The notes: a model not told the origin generated them from the sequence alone. DNA of 64,000 nt from Corydoras sp. C115 (GCA_019802505.1 JAFMOC010000264.1:528501-592500); one strand, 5' to 3'. Positions 26,206-38,307 are shown, counted from the stretch's first letter. A program made the numbers and translations.

Positions 26206-26340
26206 GGTGCCCAGCGATGGATTGGCGTCCTGTCCTGGGTCTGTCTGCCTGGCGCCCGGGACGTTCTCCCCTGGATGGGCATGGGGAACCCCACCGCGAC
26301 CCTAATAGAGGATAAAGTGGGAGATAATGAATGAATGAAT
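26206..26340 (+). mobile_element. V-SINE-like tail part, subfamily B
   Basis: GTGCCCAGCGATGGATTGG to GTGGGAGATAATGAATGAAT. Confidence 0.8.
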
Positions 26341-26369
26341 ATTTGTAGTTGTATATTTTATTTTATATA

Positions 26370-26719
26370 TCCATTCATCCGTTATCTTCCGCTTTATCCT
26401 CTATTAGGGTCGCGGTGGGGTTCCCCATGCCCATCCAGGGGAGAACGTTTCAGGCGCTGGGCAGATACACCCAGGACAGGACGCCAATCTAACACTGGAC
26501 ACAGCCTCACACACACACAGACACACTCTATATGGGGCAATTTGAAGAATTCAATTGACCTTCATTCATGTTTTTGGACTGTGGGAGGAAACCGGAGAAC
26601 CCGGAGGAAACCCACGCAGACACGGGGAGAACATGGAAACTCCACCCAGATTGGGATTCGAACCGGGAATCCATAGCACTGAGAGGAGAACATGCTAACC
26701 ACTAAGCCAGCGTGCCACC
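26370..26719 (-). mobile_element. V-SINE-like full copy
   Basis: Tail to CTAAGCCAGCGTGCCACC. Confidence 0.88.
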
Positions 26720-27242
26720 TATATTATATATATAATATATAAAATAATACATATATTATATATATTATATATAAAATTATAATATAAAATATATATAATA
26801 TATATATATATATATAAAATTTCTTGAAAGAAGGATTGTTTTGTATTCCGGGACCAGCTTGCTTTTTTATTTCTCTATGAATTTCCATTCCGATGCTCAA
26901 ACAGCATTGATATACGCCTCTGCATCAATAGCCTCACACATACGCAGGGCACCCATGCAGTGTGCACCAGTGTGACCGATGTCTGGGTTGTTCGTAGTTT
27001 AGGGGTCTGTCATTCCTGAAATCCTGGCCGCCTGACCAAATGTTTACACTGTCTTCTAGACCATCTGAGATAAGTCTGTTTACAGGAAACTTAAATGCAT
27101 GTCCACATAGAATTGATGTTTTGCTTTCTTCTCGTGAGCTGGAGTTTGGAAATTGCGGCCATGGTGGGGAAAGAATTTCCATTTCGTCATTTAGAGACCA
27201 TAAAAGAATTTCTAATATACAAAATCAAAAAATTCACAAGTA
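26720..27242. other. AT-palindromic block and unique sequence
   Basis: 26720-26820 is built of TATATAATATATAAAATAA-type units; the remainder is unrecognised. Confidence 0.5.
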
Positions 27243-28216
27243 TCCATCAATCCATCCATCCATTATCTTCCGCTTTATCCTATGTTAGGGTTGCGGGGGG
27301 GTTCCCCATGCCCATACAGGGGAGAACGTTTCAGGCGCTGGGCAGATAGACCCAGAACAGGGCGCCAATCTATCACTGGACACACTCACTCACACAGACA
27401 CACTCTGTATAGGGCAATTTGGAGAACTCAATTGACTTGATCCATGTTTTTGGACTGGGGGAGGAAACCGGAGAACCCGGAGGAAACCCACCCGGACACG
27501 GGGAGAACATGGAAACTCCACCCAGATTGGGATTCGAACCGGGAATCCCTAGTGCTGAGAGGAGAACGTGCTAACCACTAAGCCACCATGCCGCCCCTCC
27601 ATTCATTATCTTCCGCTTTATCCTATATTAGGGTTGTGGGGGGGGTTCCCCATGCCCATCCAGGGGAGAACGTTTCGGGCAATCTATCGATGGGCACACA
27701 CTCACTCACACAGACACACTCTATATGGGGCAATTTGGAGAACTCAATTGACTTGATCCATGTTTTTGGACTGTGGGAGCAAACCGGAGAACCCAGAGGA
27801 AACCCATGCGGACACGGGGAGAACATGGAAACTCCACCCAGATTGGGATTTGAACCGGGAATCCCTAGCGCTGAGAGGAGAACGTGCCAACCACTAAGCC
27901 ACCGTGCCGCCATAATAATAATAATATTATCCTATATTAGGGTCGTGGGGGGGGGGGTTCCCCATGCCCATCCAGGGGAGAACGTTTCGGGCAATCTATC
28001 GATGGGGACACACTCACTCACACAGACACACTCTATATGAGGCAATTTGGAGAACTCAATTGACTTGATCCATGTTTTTGGACTGTGGGAGCAAACTGGA
28101 GAACCCAGAGGAAACCCACGCGGACACGGGGAGAACATGGAAACTCCACCCAGATTGGGATTCGAACCGGGAATCCCTAGCGCTGAGAGGAGAACGTGCT
28201 AAGCACTAAGCCACCG
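27243..28216 (-). mobile_element. Three V-SINE-like copies head-to-tail
   Basis: 27243-27596, 27597-27913 and 27929-28216. The last two share one internal deletion (TTTCGGGCAATCTATCGATG), so they arose by duplication; the first abuts the second with no spacer. Confidence 0.9.
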
Positions 28217-28409
28217 GAAGTATTTCTAGGCCAATTTCTTTAAAATTGGCAACAGTCGCACAGTTTCCAGCTATCAAAACATCCGCATTTTCAGAATGTC
28301 TGCACAAAACGGCATATGCATTGCCTTTACGTGCAATATTTGTGATAAATTGGACTTAAAATGGAATAATTTGGGGTGAAACGTATGGGCACAATAGAAT
28401 AAAAGAGAA

Positions 28410-28445
<36 letters not shown>

Positions 28446-28884
28446 GCTGCTGTGTTGACAGTTATATTTCCCTGTTGGGGGAAATTCACTTACTTGATTT
28501 GGCACAGGACCACAGTGTGTAATTCACTCCTTAGAAGCATTTGTGATTGTGAACTGGGAGTCGGGATGATTAATGGGAAGGAAATAGAAATATAGGAACT
28601 GACTGATTAAAACGAGAGGCTTGGTGGGCTTGGCTGTATATGTGTGTTTACCTGTATATCACATGTGCATCGGGGTGTGGGGCTGGAATTATTATTTGCG
28701 AACGACTTTCGAAAGCTTTCACCCTGCTGACCCGTCGTTATTCGCAGCTCACGTCTTTAAAATCCCTGTTCCTGCGATTCGCTCGAGGTACCGATCAATC
28801 ACGGGCCAAAATGTACGAGGAAAAAAACGTTTCGCTTTGACACGTTTGCCGTTATGTTTCCCCGAGCCCACCGCCACGTCATGA
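28217..28884. other. Unique intron sequence with (GA)n
   Basis: No exon recognised. Confidence 0.5.
28411..28442. repeat. (GA)n microsatellite
   Basis: Pure dinucleotide run. Confidence 0.95.
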
Positions 28885-29945
28885 AGATCGGTGTTCATCC
28901 ATCCATCCATCATCTTCCGCTTTATCCTACTGTATATTAGGGTCTCCCCATCCAGGGGAGAACGTCCCGGGTGACCAATCCATCGCTGGGCACACAATCA
29001 CCCACACAAGCACACTCTATATGGGGCAATTTGGAGAATTCGATTGACCTTGATCCATGTTTTTGGACTGTGGGAGGAAACCGGAGAACCCGGAGGAAAC
29101 CCACGCGGACATGGGGAGAACATGGAAACTCCACCCAGATTGGGATTCGAACTGGGAATCCCTAGTGCTGAGAGGAGAACATGCTAACCACCAAGCCACC
29201 TTGGTGTTCAATGATTTATTCATTAATTATCTCCCGCTTTATCCTCTATTAGGGTCGCGGTGGGGCTCCCCATGTCCATCCAGGGGAGAACGTCTCGGCG
29301 CTGGGCAGATACACCCAGGACAGGACGCCAATCTATCACTATACACACACTCACTCACACAGACACTCTCTATATGGGGCAATTTGGAGAACTCGATTGA
29401 ACTTGGTCCATGTTTTTGGACTGTGGGAGGAAACCAGAGAACCAGGAGGAAACCCACGCGGACACGGGGAGAACATGGAAACTCCACCCAGATGGGGATT
29501 CGAACCGGGAATCCCTAGTGCTGAGAGGAGAACATGCTAACCACCAAGCCACCGTGCCGTCCAATTGGTGTTCAATGATTTATTCATTCATTATCTCCCG
29601 CTTTATCCTCTATTAGGGTCGCGGTGTGGTTCCCCATGTCCATCCAGGGAAGAACGTCTCGGACGCTGGGCAGATACACCCAGGACAGGACGCCAATCTA
29701 TCACTATACACACACTCACTCACCCAAACACACTCTATATGGGGCAACTTGGAGAACTCAATTGACTTCATCCATGTTTTTGGACTGTGGGAGGAAACCG
29801 GAGAACCCGGAGGAAACCCACGCGGACACGGGGAGAACATGGAAACTCCACCCAGATGGGGATTCGAACCGGGAATCCCTAGTGCTGAGAGGAGAACATG
29901 CTAACCAATAAACCACCGCCCGATTAGTGTTCAATGATTTAATAT
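28885..29945 (-). mobile_element. Tandem array of three V-SINE-like copies
   Basis: 28894-29201, 29222-29565 and 29580-29925. The flank TTGGTGTTCAATGATTTATT is repeated at 29202 and 29566 and, diverged, at 29926; period about 360 bp. Confidence 0.9.
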
Positions 29946-30025
29946 TTGATTAATATCAGACATGTTTACGACAGCATTGAATTCTGAGGATAAACAATGA
30001 GCTTTTTTTGTTATTAAGAGAATTC

Positions 30026-30551
30026 ATGCCCATCCTTGGGAAACCTGGGCAGATATACGTGAACATTCAGTATATGGGGCAATTTAGAGCATTTAATTTA
30101 CCTTGAATCGATGTTTTTGGACTGTGGGAGGAAACCGGAGAACCCGGAGGAAACCCAAGTGGACACAGGGAGAACATGGAAACTCCACCCAGATTGGGAT
30201 TCGAACCGGGAATCCCTAGCTCTGAGAGGATCCAGGTTCAAACGGTGGCTTAGTGGTTAGCATGTTCTCCTAATCCCAATCTGGGGTGAGTTTCCATGTT
30301 CTCCCCGTGTCCGCGTGGGTTTCCATCCGGATTCTCCGGTTTCCTCCCACAGTCCAAAAACATGGATCAAGGTCACTTGAATTCTCCAAATTGCCCCATA
30401 TAGAGTGTGTCTGTGTGAGTGAGTGTGTGCCCAACAATAGATTGGCGTCCTGTCCTGGGTGTATCTGCCCAGCGCTTGAAACGTTCTCCCCTGGATGGGC
30501 ATGGGGAACCCCCCCCCCCCCCCCCCCCCGCGACCCTAATAGAGGATAAAG
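30026..30551. mobile_element. Minus fragment and plus V-SINE-like copy
   Basis: Minus 30026-30229 (core to head), plus 30240-30551 with B box deleted and an 18-C run. Confidence 0.8.
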
Positions 30552-30552
30552 C

Positions 30553-30690
30553 ACAGGGTTGCCCCATTGTCCAGGTTGATCCCTGGAGCAATGATGGTCT
30601 TGCTCAATGACCCAACTTCAGTGGACCTTAGATTTGAACTCTCAACCTTCAGATTGATAGCCCAACACCCTAACCACCAACTCCCACATC
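30553..30690 (-). mobile_element. SINE II, minus strand
   Basis: Reverse complement carries ACTTCAGTGGACC, the B-box region and AGATTGATAGCCCAACACCC with the tRNA-like head. It is flanked by V-SINEs on both sides. Confidence 0.7.
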
Positions 30691-30884
30691 CCCATCCATC
30701 CCATTATCTCCCGCTTCATCCTCTACTAGGGTCGGGGGGGGTTCTCCATGCCCATCATGGGAGAACGTTTCAGGCCCTGGGCAATACACCCAGGACAGGG
30801 CACCAATCTATCACTGGACACACTCACTCACACTGACAATTTGGAGAACTCAATTGACCTTGATCAATGTTTTTGGATTGGGTT
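30690..30884 (-). mobile_element. V-SINE-like 3' part before satb2 exon 2
   Basis: CCATTATCTCCCGCTTCATC to CAATGTTTTTGGATTG; truncated 80 bp before the exon. Confidence 0.8.
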
Positions 30885-30963
30885 CTACATTAGTGAGAAA
30901 AAAATATTCATTCTCTCACAAGGTCTCTGTTTTATTGTTTTGTTTGGGGTTTTTTTCCGGCAG

Positions 30964-31146
30964 GTTTGATGATCCCTGTGTTTTGCGTGGTGGAGCAGGT
31001 GGATGGAGGAATAGTGGTGGAGGGGGAGGGCCGAGAAGAACACGCCGAGTTTGTGCTGGTTCGAAAGGATATTCTTTTCACTCAGTTAGTGGAGACTGCA
31101 CTACTCGCTCTTGGCTACTCTCACAGCTCGGCGGCCCAGGCACAGG
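30964..31146 (+). CDS. satb2: SATB2 coding exon 2: ULD domain, first part
   Basis: The exon has 183 nt (phase 1 to phase 1) between TTTTTTCCGGCAG and GTAAGT. It reads LMIPVFCVVEQVDGG, then EEHAEFVLVRKDILFTQLVE and TALLALGYSHSSAAQAQ. This is the start of the ubiquitin-like oligomerisation domain (ULD), which in the family drives tetramer formation needed for high-affinity AT-rich DNA binding. The loop after VDGG (IVVEGEGR) differs from mammals. A truncated V-SINE ends about 80 bp upstream of the acceptor and an R3 repeat starts about 70 bp after the donor, so little unique intron flanks this exon. Confidence 0.95.
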
Positions 31147-31218
31147 GTAAGTCCACTTACTTCATTTTATTACCTCAGTTTCCATATTCGTTTATGTTAA
31201 GCTCCATGTTTTCTAAAA

Positions 31219-32199
31219 GTTCAAGTACAAGTCATTTATTTATAGCGCTTTTTACAACAGTAGATTGTCACAAAGCAGCTTTACAGAATGAAAAGCCTTT
31301 AAACCCCCAAAGAGAAAGCTGGGAGCGACAGTGGCAAGACAAAACTCCCTGTTATGTTGTTATCTTAAGGAAGAAACCTTGTGAGGACCGAGACTCAGTG
31401 GGGGACTCATCCTCCTTGAGCGGCCGGGCAGCATCAACAGTGTAGGACAGCAATGTACAGATTGTGTGATGATCATGTGACCCGTATTTAACAATTAAAA
31501 ACTCTATAAGTCCATTGAGGACGTTCTGCAGGACCGCCAGTCCAATAGAACTTCAGGTTCCATCCAGTAATCGTCATAGTATCTTGGACGAAGAGCATTT
31601 TACAACAGTACATTGTCACAAAGCAGCTTTACAGAATGAAAAGCCTTTAAACCCCCAAAGAGAAAGCTGGGAGCGACAGTGGCAAGACAAAACTCCCTGT
31701 TATGTTGTTATCTTAAGGAAGAAACCTTGTGAGGACCGAGACTCAGTGGGGGACTCATCCTCCTTGGGCAGTGTAGTGTAGGACACTAATGTACAGATTG
31801 TGTGATGATCATGTGACCCCGTATTTAACAATTAAAAACTATATAAGTCCATTGAGGACGTCCTGCAGGACCGCCAGTCCAATAGAACTTCAGGTTCCAT
31901 CCAGTAATTGTGGTAGTGTCATGGACGAAGAGCTTTTTATAACAGTACATTGTCATAAAGCAGCTTTACAGTGTTGTAAAGCTTAGAACCCTCAAAGAGC
32001 AAGCCGAAGTGACAGTGGCAAGACAAAACTCCCTGTTATGTTGGTATTTTAAGGAAGAAACCTTGTGAGGACCGAGACTCAGTGGGGGACTCATCCTCCT
32101 TGAGCGGCTGGGCAGTAGGACACTAATGTACAGATTGTGTGATGATCATGTGACCCGTATTTAACAATTAAAAACTCTATAAGTCCATTGAGGACGTCG
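31219..32199 (+). repeat. R3 repeat in three tandem copies
   Basis: Units of about 350 and 334 bp begin at 31245, 31595 and 31929 with TTTTTACAACAGTA-like sequence, then CATTGTCACAAAGCAGC, GTGGCAAGACAAAACTCCC, AAGAAACCTTGTGAGGACCG and a shared non-R3 flank (GATCATGTGACCC, GACCGCCAGTCCAATAGAAC). The flank is copied with the element, so it is a local tandem triplication. Confidence 0.85.
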
Positions 32200-32216
32200 A
32201 AACGCTTTATTTTTTC

Positions 32217-32298
32217 CGTTCTCTCCTGGATGGGCTTGGGGAACCCCCCCCCCACAACCCTAATAGAGGATAAAGCGGAGGATAATGGATGGATGGAT
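32217..32298 (+). mobile_element. V-SINE-like tail fragment
   Basis: GTTCTCTCCTGGATGGGC to (ATGG)n. Confidence 0.75.
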
Positions 32299-32800
32299 AA
32301 GTCTCTCCTCATGTCATTAAAGATATTAAGAATTAATTTACCTTTAGACTGAATGATGTATATATATTTCGTCACCTGTATAAACCAATAAAACGGCTTG
32401 TTCCGTTTAAGTGGCAGAACTGTCTAATGGAAGATTACAACCACAGAAATCAGAGTGGAAATGTCAGAAATACGTCGGGCCTGGCTGGGCACATCTGTTT
32501 GAGTTTAATGAAAAAAAAAACCAAAACGGCTTGATAACGGTTTCTCATGTTGGGGGTAAGTTTAATAAAACTAAAATTTCAGTGATTTTAGAGCATTGAC
32601 TACAGCAGCATCGCGCTTTCTCATTCTTTAATGTGATAAATAGCACACAACATCTTTTTTATAACAGAAATAGTGCAAAAACCCCTTTTGTACGTCGATC
32701 CCGTAACTATACGAAGTAGCCTTGTATCCATGTAGCTTTGAAAAGATACAGTTTTGTAGTTTTCAGGGTTAAAAATATTTACTATATATAATATAAGTAG
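32299..32800. other. Unique intron sequence
   Basis: No feature recognised. Confidence 0.5.
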
Positions 32801-33130
32801 GCGGCATGGAGGCATAGTGGTTAGCACGTTCGCCTCTCAGCGCTAGGGGTTCCCGGTTCGAATCCCCATCTTGGTGGAGTTTCCATGTTCTCCCCGTGTC
32901 TGCGTGGGTTTCCTCCGGGTTCTCCGGTTTCCTCCCACAGTCCAAAAACATGCATCAAGTTAATTGAATTCTCCAAATTGCCCCATATAGAGTGTGTCTG
33001 TGTGAGTGAGTGTGTACCCAGCGATGGATTGGCGCCCTGTCCTGGGTGTATCTGCCCAGCGCTGAGACGTTCTCCCCTGGATGGGCATGGGGAACCTCAC
33101 CCTAATAGTGGATGAATGAATGAATGAATA
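32801..33130 (+). mobile_element. V-SINE-like copy
   Basis: GGCGGCATGGAGGCATAGTG head; tail shortened to CCTAATAGTGGATGAATG. Confidence 0.87.
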
Positions 33131-33172
33131 TAAGTATATATTTGTACACAGTTCTTAAAATTGAGCTATATA

Positions 33173-33771
33173 TGGGCTTAGTGGTTGGCATGTTCTCCTC
33201 TCAGTGATGGGGATTCCCGGTTCGAATCCCAATCTGGGTGCAGCTTCCATGTTCTCCCCGTGTCCACGTGGGTTTCCTCCGAGTTCTCCGGTTTCCCCCC
33301 ACATTCCAAAAACATGGATCAAGGTCAATTGAATTCTCCAAATTGCCCCATATAGAGTGTCTGTGTGAGTGAGTGTGTGTCCAGTGATAGATTGGCGCCC
33401 TATCCTGGGTGTATCTGCCCAGCGCCCGAAATGTTCTACCCTGACACCCCCCAACCCCCCCGCCTCTCAGCGCTAGGGGTTCCCGGTTCGAATCCCCATC
33501 TGGGTGGAGTTTCCATGTTCTCCCCGTGTCTGCGTGGGTTTCCTCCGGGTTCTCCGGTTTCCTTCCACAGTCCAAAAACATGGATCGAGTCAATTCAATT
33601 CTCAAAATTGCCCCATATAGAGTGTGTCTTTGTGAGTGAGTGTGTGCCCAGCGATGGATTGGCGTCCTGTCCTGGGTGTATCTGCCCAGCGCCCGAGACG
33701 TTCTCCCCTGGATGGGCATGGGGAACCCCACCGCGACCCTAATAGAGGATAAAGCGGGAGATATGAATGAA

Positions 33772-33776
<5 letters not shown>
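33173..33776 (+). mobile_element. Two V-SINE-like copies in direct repeat
   Basis: 33173-33450 loses its tail at GACACCCCC; 33461-33776 starts at CGCCTCTCAGCGC and has a subfamily B (ATGA)n tail. Confidence 0.85.

Positions 33777-33841
<65 letters not shown>
33775..33841. repeat. (TA)n grown on a V-SINE tail
   Basis: Follows (ATGA)n of the V-SINE at 33461-33776. Confidence 0.9.
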
Positions 33842-33844
<3 letters not shown>

Positions 33845-34588
33845 CACAGTCGTGGCACTATAAAATGGAGCTATTTTGCAACAATTGCATAAATAATCTG
33901 TATGTATATATGTTTACGTGTGCAGTTGTTGCAGCGTAGCCTCGTTTTAAGGACTGTATACAAATGTGTGAGGACCTGCAGTTGTTTATAAGATAGCAGA
34001 GCAACTATGGAGGAATATAATTTTTCAGTGCGTTGTTGTGCACATGGCTGGCATCTTCCGCACTGGGAAGTTTACATGCATTCTGCGAAGTATGCGGAAC
34101 ATTGGAACCGGCAATTTAGCTACACTAACAAAGGCATCATTTATCCTGTAGAACGGAGCCCAACTTAAACATCGCTAACACATTTTGATCCCATTCCTCT
34201 CTCCAAGGTATGGTTACGCCGTTAATTGGATTTTTTTTTTCTTCTTCTCTCTTGTTTAAATAAGGAGACTTTCCAAAATGAGAACATATGTTTGTTTTAC
34301 GTGTTTCGGGGACAATTGCGTTTTTTCGTAATTTACCTTCGAAACACTTTCAAGCCCTTCCTGTTTGTTGGGTATTTCGTTTAGACTAAACTAGAAGATC
34401 CCTCCATATGTTTCTGCGTTTCGCAATTCGTCTGGGAAAAAGAAACGAAACAACGTAGAAACGTATCGTATTTGTCTGTGATATATAATAATAGTACAGA
34501 ATTAACATGTAAGTTAGGTTACGGTAACGTTAGGATACAGTGACGAAATATTTAGCTACTTTTCATTTTCTAGCATATGATTAATAGG
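33842..34588. other. SINE-free intron block
   Basis: About 750 bp of unique sequence between dense SINEs; candidate conserved non-coding element only by exclusion. Confidence 0.4.
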
Positions 34589-34937
34589 GGCGGCACGGTG
34601 GCTTAGTGGTTAGCACGTTCTCCTCTCAGCACTAGGGATTCCCGGTTCGAATCCCCATCTGGGTGGAGTTTCCATGTTCTCCCCGTGTCTGTGTGGGTTT
34701 CCTCCGGGTTCTCCGGTTTCCTCCCACAGTCCAAAAACATGGATCAAGTCAATTGAATTCTCAAAATTGCCCCATATAGAGTGTGTGAGTGTGTACCCAG
34801 CGATGGATTGGCGCCCTGTCCTGGATGAATTTGCCCAGCACCCGAGATGTTCTCCCCTGGATGGGCATGGGGAACCCCACTGCGACCCTAATAGAGGATA
34901 AAGCGGGAGATAATGAATGAATGAATGAATGAATGAT
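34589..34937 (+). mobile_element. V-SINE-like full copy, subfamily B
   Basis: GGGCGGCACGGTGGCTTAGT head to (ATGA)n. Confidence 0.9.
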
Positions 34938-34944
34938 TAATAGT

Positions 34945-35493
34945 GGCGGCACAGTCACTTAGTGGTTAGCATGTTCTCCTCTCAGCACTAGGGATTCCCG
35001 GTCGAGTTTCCATGTTCTCCCCGTGTCTGTGTGGGTTTCCTCCGGGTTCTCCGGTTTCCTCCCACAGTCCAAAAACATGGATCAAGTGGTTAGCATGTTC
35101 TCCTCTCAGCACTAGGGATTCCCGGTCGAGTTTCCATGTTCTCCCCGTGTCTGTGTGGGTTTCCTCCGGGTTCTCCGGTTTCCTCCCACAGTCCAAAAAC
35201 ATGGATCAAGTGGTTAGCATGTTCTCCTCTCAGCACTAGGGATTCCCGGTCGAGTTTCCATGTTCTCCCCGTGTCTGTGTGGGTTTCCTCCGGGTTCTCC
35301 GGTTTCCTCCCACAGTCCAAAAACATGGATCAAGTCAATTGAGTTCTCATATATTGGCACATATATTGGCGTCCTGTCCTGGGTCTATCTGCCCAGTGCC
35401 CGAGACGTTCTCCCCTGGATGGGCATGGGGAACCCCACCGCGAACCTAATAGAGGATAAAGCGGGAGATAATGAATGAATGAATGAATGATTA
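34945..35493 (+). mobile_element. V-SINE-like copy with internal 124-bp triplication
   Basis: The segment GTGGTTAGCATGTTCTCC to AACATGGATCAA occurs three times (near 34963, 35087, 35211), almost identical. The B-box is shortened to CCCGGTCGAG in all three. Confidence 0.9.
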
Positions 35494-35559
35494 ATAGTTA
35501 ATATTAAGAAAGTTTTTAATGTTGATTGAAACACCTAAAAACATTTCAGATTGCATAGA

Positions 35560-35877
35560 TGGCTTCCGCTTTATCCTCTACTAGGGTCGCTTGAGTGGTG
35601 GGGGTGGGGGGGTTCCCCATGCCCATCCAGGGGAGAACGTTTCAGGGGCTGGGCATATACACCAGGGACAGGGAACACTAACTCACACAAACACACACAC
35701 TATGTGGGACAATTTAGACCACTCATGTTTTCGGACTGTGGGAGGAAACCGGAGAACCCAGAGGAAACCCATGCGGACACGGGGAGAACATGGAAACTCC
35801 ACCCAGATTGAGATTCGAACCGGGTATCCCCAGCGCTGAGAGGAGAACATGCGAACCACTAAACCACCGTGCCGCCC
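35560..35877 (-). mobile_element. V-SINE-like copy
   Basis: GCTTCCGCTTTATCCTC to CCACCGTGCCGCC. Confidence 0.85.
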
Positions 35878-35883
35878 TAATAT

Positions 35884-36617
35884 ATCCATCCATCCATCCA
35901 TCCATCCATCCATTATCTTCCGCTTTATCCTCTATTAGGGTCACGGGGGGGTTCCCCATGCTCATCCAGGGGAGAACGTTTCAGGCGCTGGGCAGATACA
36001 CCCAGGACAGGACGCCAATCTCTCACTGGACACACACTCACTCACACAGACACACTCTATATGGGATTTGGCAAATTGGCAAATTGACCTTGACCCATGT
36101 TTTTGGACTGTGGGAGGAAACCGGAGAACCCGGAGGAAAGCCACGAGGAGAAAACCACGGGGAGAACATGGAAACTCCACCCAGATTGGGATTCGAACCG
36201 GGAATCCCTAGTGCTGAGAGGAGAACATGCTAACCACTAAACCACCTATGATATCCATCCATCCATCCATCCATTATCTTCCGCTTTATCCTCTATTAGG
36301 GTCACGGGGGGGTTCCCCATGCCCATCCAGGGGAGAACGTTTCAGGCGCTGGGCAGATACACCCAGGACAGGACGCCAATCTATCACTGGACACACACTC
36401 ACTCACACAGACACACTCAATATGGGATTTGGCAAATTGGCAAATTGACCTTGACCCATGTTTTTGGACTGTGGGAGGAAACCGGAGAACCCGGAGGAAA
36501 CCCACGAGGAGAAAACCACGGGAGAACGTGGAAACTCCACCCAGATTGGGATTCGAACCGGGAATCCCTAGTGCTGAGAGGAAAACATGCCAACCACTAA
36601 GCCACCATGCCACTCTA
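35884..36617 (-). mobile_element. Two V-SINE-like copies, recent tandem duplication
   Basis: 35884-36245 and 36246-36617 share private changes TTTGGCAAATTGGCAAATTG and ACGAGGAGAAAACCACGG. Confidence 0.9.
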
Positions 36618-36651
36618 TTCCATATTCAATTTGCATAAATGTTGCGTATAG

Positions 36652-36833
36652 GGAGAGATATAGTAGTTAGAGGGTTGGGCTATCAATCTGAAGGTTGGGG
36701 GTTCAAATCCCAGGTCCACTGAAGTTACCAATGTGGGTCCTTGAGCAAGACCCTTAACCCTTATTGCTCCAGGCGGCTGAACCAACCCTGTGTTCTGAGC
36801 CCAACCAAGTTAGAGTCACTTTGTTATTACACT
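36652..36833 (+). mobile_element. SINE II copy
   Basis: GGGTTGGGCTATCAATCTGA, GGGTTCAAATCCCAGGTCC (B box) and GAGCAAGACCCTTAACCC are diagnostic. The tail is lost. Confidence 0.7.
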
Positions 36834-37360
36834 AGTAATAATAGATTAGTAATAATAAGTGGATAATTGGAAGCTAAAGATAGAGAAGACAAGACAAGAG
36901 CGAGAGAACGAATTTTAAATGAATACTTTTTTAAATAAGCATTTATCTTAAATGAATAATTTCTGGCTTAAATTATACATTTTTCCTCTGCGGTTCGCGA
37001 CCAAAATTACACAGAGTCTCGGTTATTTTCTCTCTGTTTGAATTGTGTCCTGCATAGCTCGCTTCCAGTGGTGTATTTAAGCTCCTCTCCCAGCACCGTG
37101 GCCATCCTTTAATTGCCCTGCTCAGTAATTAACTGGGAGATATTGTTTATTTCGATTATAAGGGTCAGAGTATTTTTATAGACGCATATGGACAGACCTG
37201 TAGTTTAGGGCTTCAGACAATTAACGGTGGTGATGGCTTAGTGAAGCACATTGTTACACTGCCACGTTTGACATGCGGCTACTGAAGGTCAAAGTGCCGT
37301 CCGGGGCAACGTGAGGAAGAGGGTGGGATGACATGCTGGGCTTTTAGATAATAATAGGAA
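36834..37360. other. Unique intron sequence
   Basis: No feature recognised. Confidence 0.5.
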
Positions 37361-37713
37361 TCCATCCATCCATTATCTTCCGCTTTATCCTCTACTGGGG
37401 TCGCGGGGGAGGGGGGGGGGGTTTCCTTATGCCCATCCAGGGGAGAACGTCTTGGGCTCTGGGAAGATACACCCAGGACAGGACGCCAGGCTGGACACAC
37501 ACTCACTCACACAGACACACTCTATATGGGGCAATTTGGAGAACTCAATTGACTTGATCCATGTTTTTGGACTGTGGGAGGAAACCGGAGAACTAGGAGG
37601 AAACCCACGCAGACACGGGGAGAACATGGAAACTCCACCCAGATGGGGATTCGAACCGGGAATCCCTAGTGCTGAGAGGAGAACATGCTAACCACTACGT
37701 GACTGTGCCGCCC
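37361..37713 (-). mobile_element. V-SINE-like copy
   Basis: Tail to ACGTGACTGTGCCGCCC. Confidence 0.87.
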
Positions 37714-37744
<31 letters not shown>

Positions 37745-37745
<1 letters not shown>

Positions 37746-38185
37746 GGGCGACAAGGTGGATTAGTGGTTAGCATGTTCTCCTCTCAGCGCTAGGGATTCC
37801 CGGTTCGAATCCTAATCTGGGTGGAGTTTCCATGTTCTCCCCGTGTCCGCGTGGGTTTCCTCCAGGTTCTCCGGTTTCCTCCCACAGTCCGAAAACATGG
37901 ATCAAGTCAATTGAGTTCTTCAAATTGCCCCATATAGAGTGTGTTTGTGTGAGTGAGTTTGTGTGTGTTTGTGTGAGAGCTAGGGATTCCCAGTTCGAAT
38001 CCTAATCTGGGTGGAGTTTCCATGTTCTCCCCGTGGGTTTCCTCCTGGTTCTCCGGTTTCCTCCCACAGTCCAAAAACATGGATCAAGGTTAGGTGAATT
38101 CTCCAAATTGCCCCATATGGAGTGTGTGTGTGTGAGTGAGTTGTGTGTCCAGTGATAGATTGGCGCCACTGTCCTGGGTGTCAAC
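37745..38185 (+). mobile_element. Two fused V-SINE-like copies
   Basis: 37745-37975 head to GTGTTTGTGTGAG, then restarts at AGCTAGGGATTCCCAG. Confidence 0.85.
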
Positions 38186-38307
38186 CAATAATGAAATAAT
38201 AAACTAAATAATTCGTTTGTTCGTTTATTACTAGAAATCTTAAAGGTCTGTTTTAATAATTACTTTATTCTTTAGGGTCTTATAATTGGATTAGTATTTT
38301 AAGTGAA

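Noticed and set aside
31266..31430. Conserved peptide QWQDKTPCYVVILRKKPCED as a gene
   Set aside because: It is the translation of the R3 repeat, seen also on other strands and with stops.
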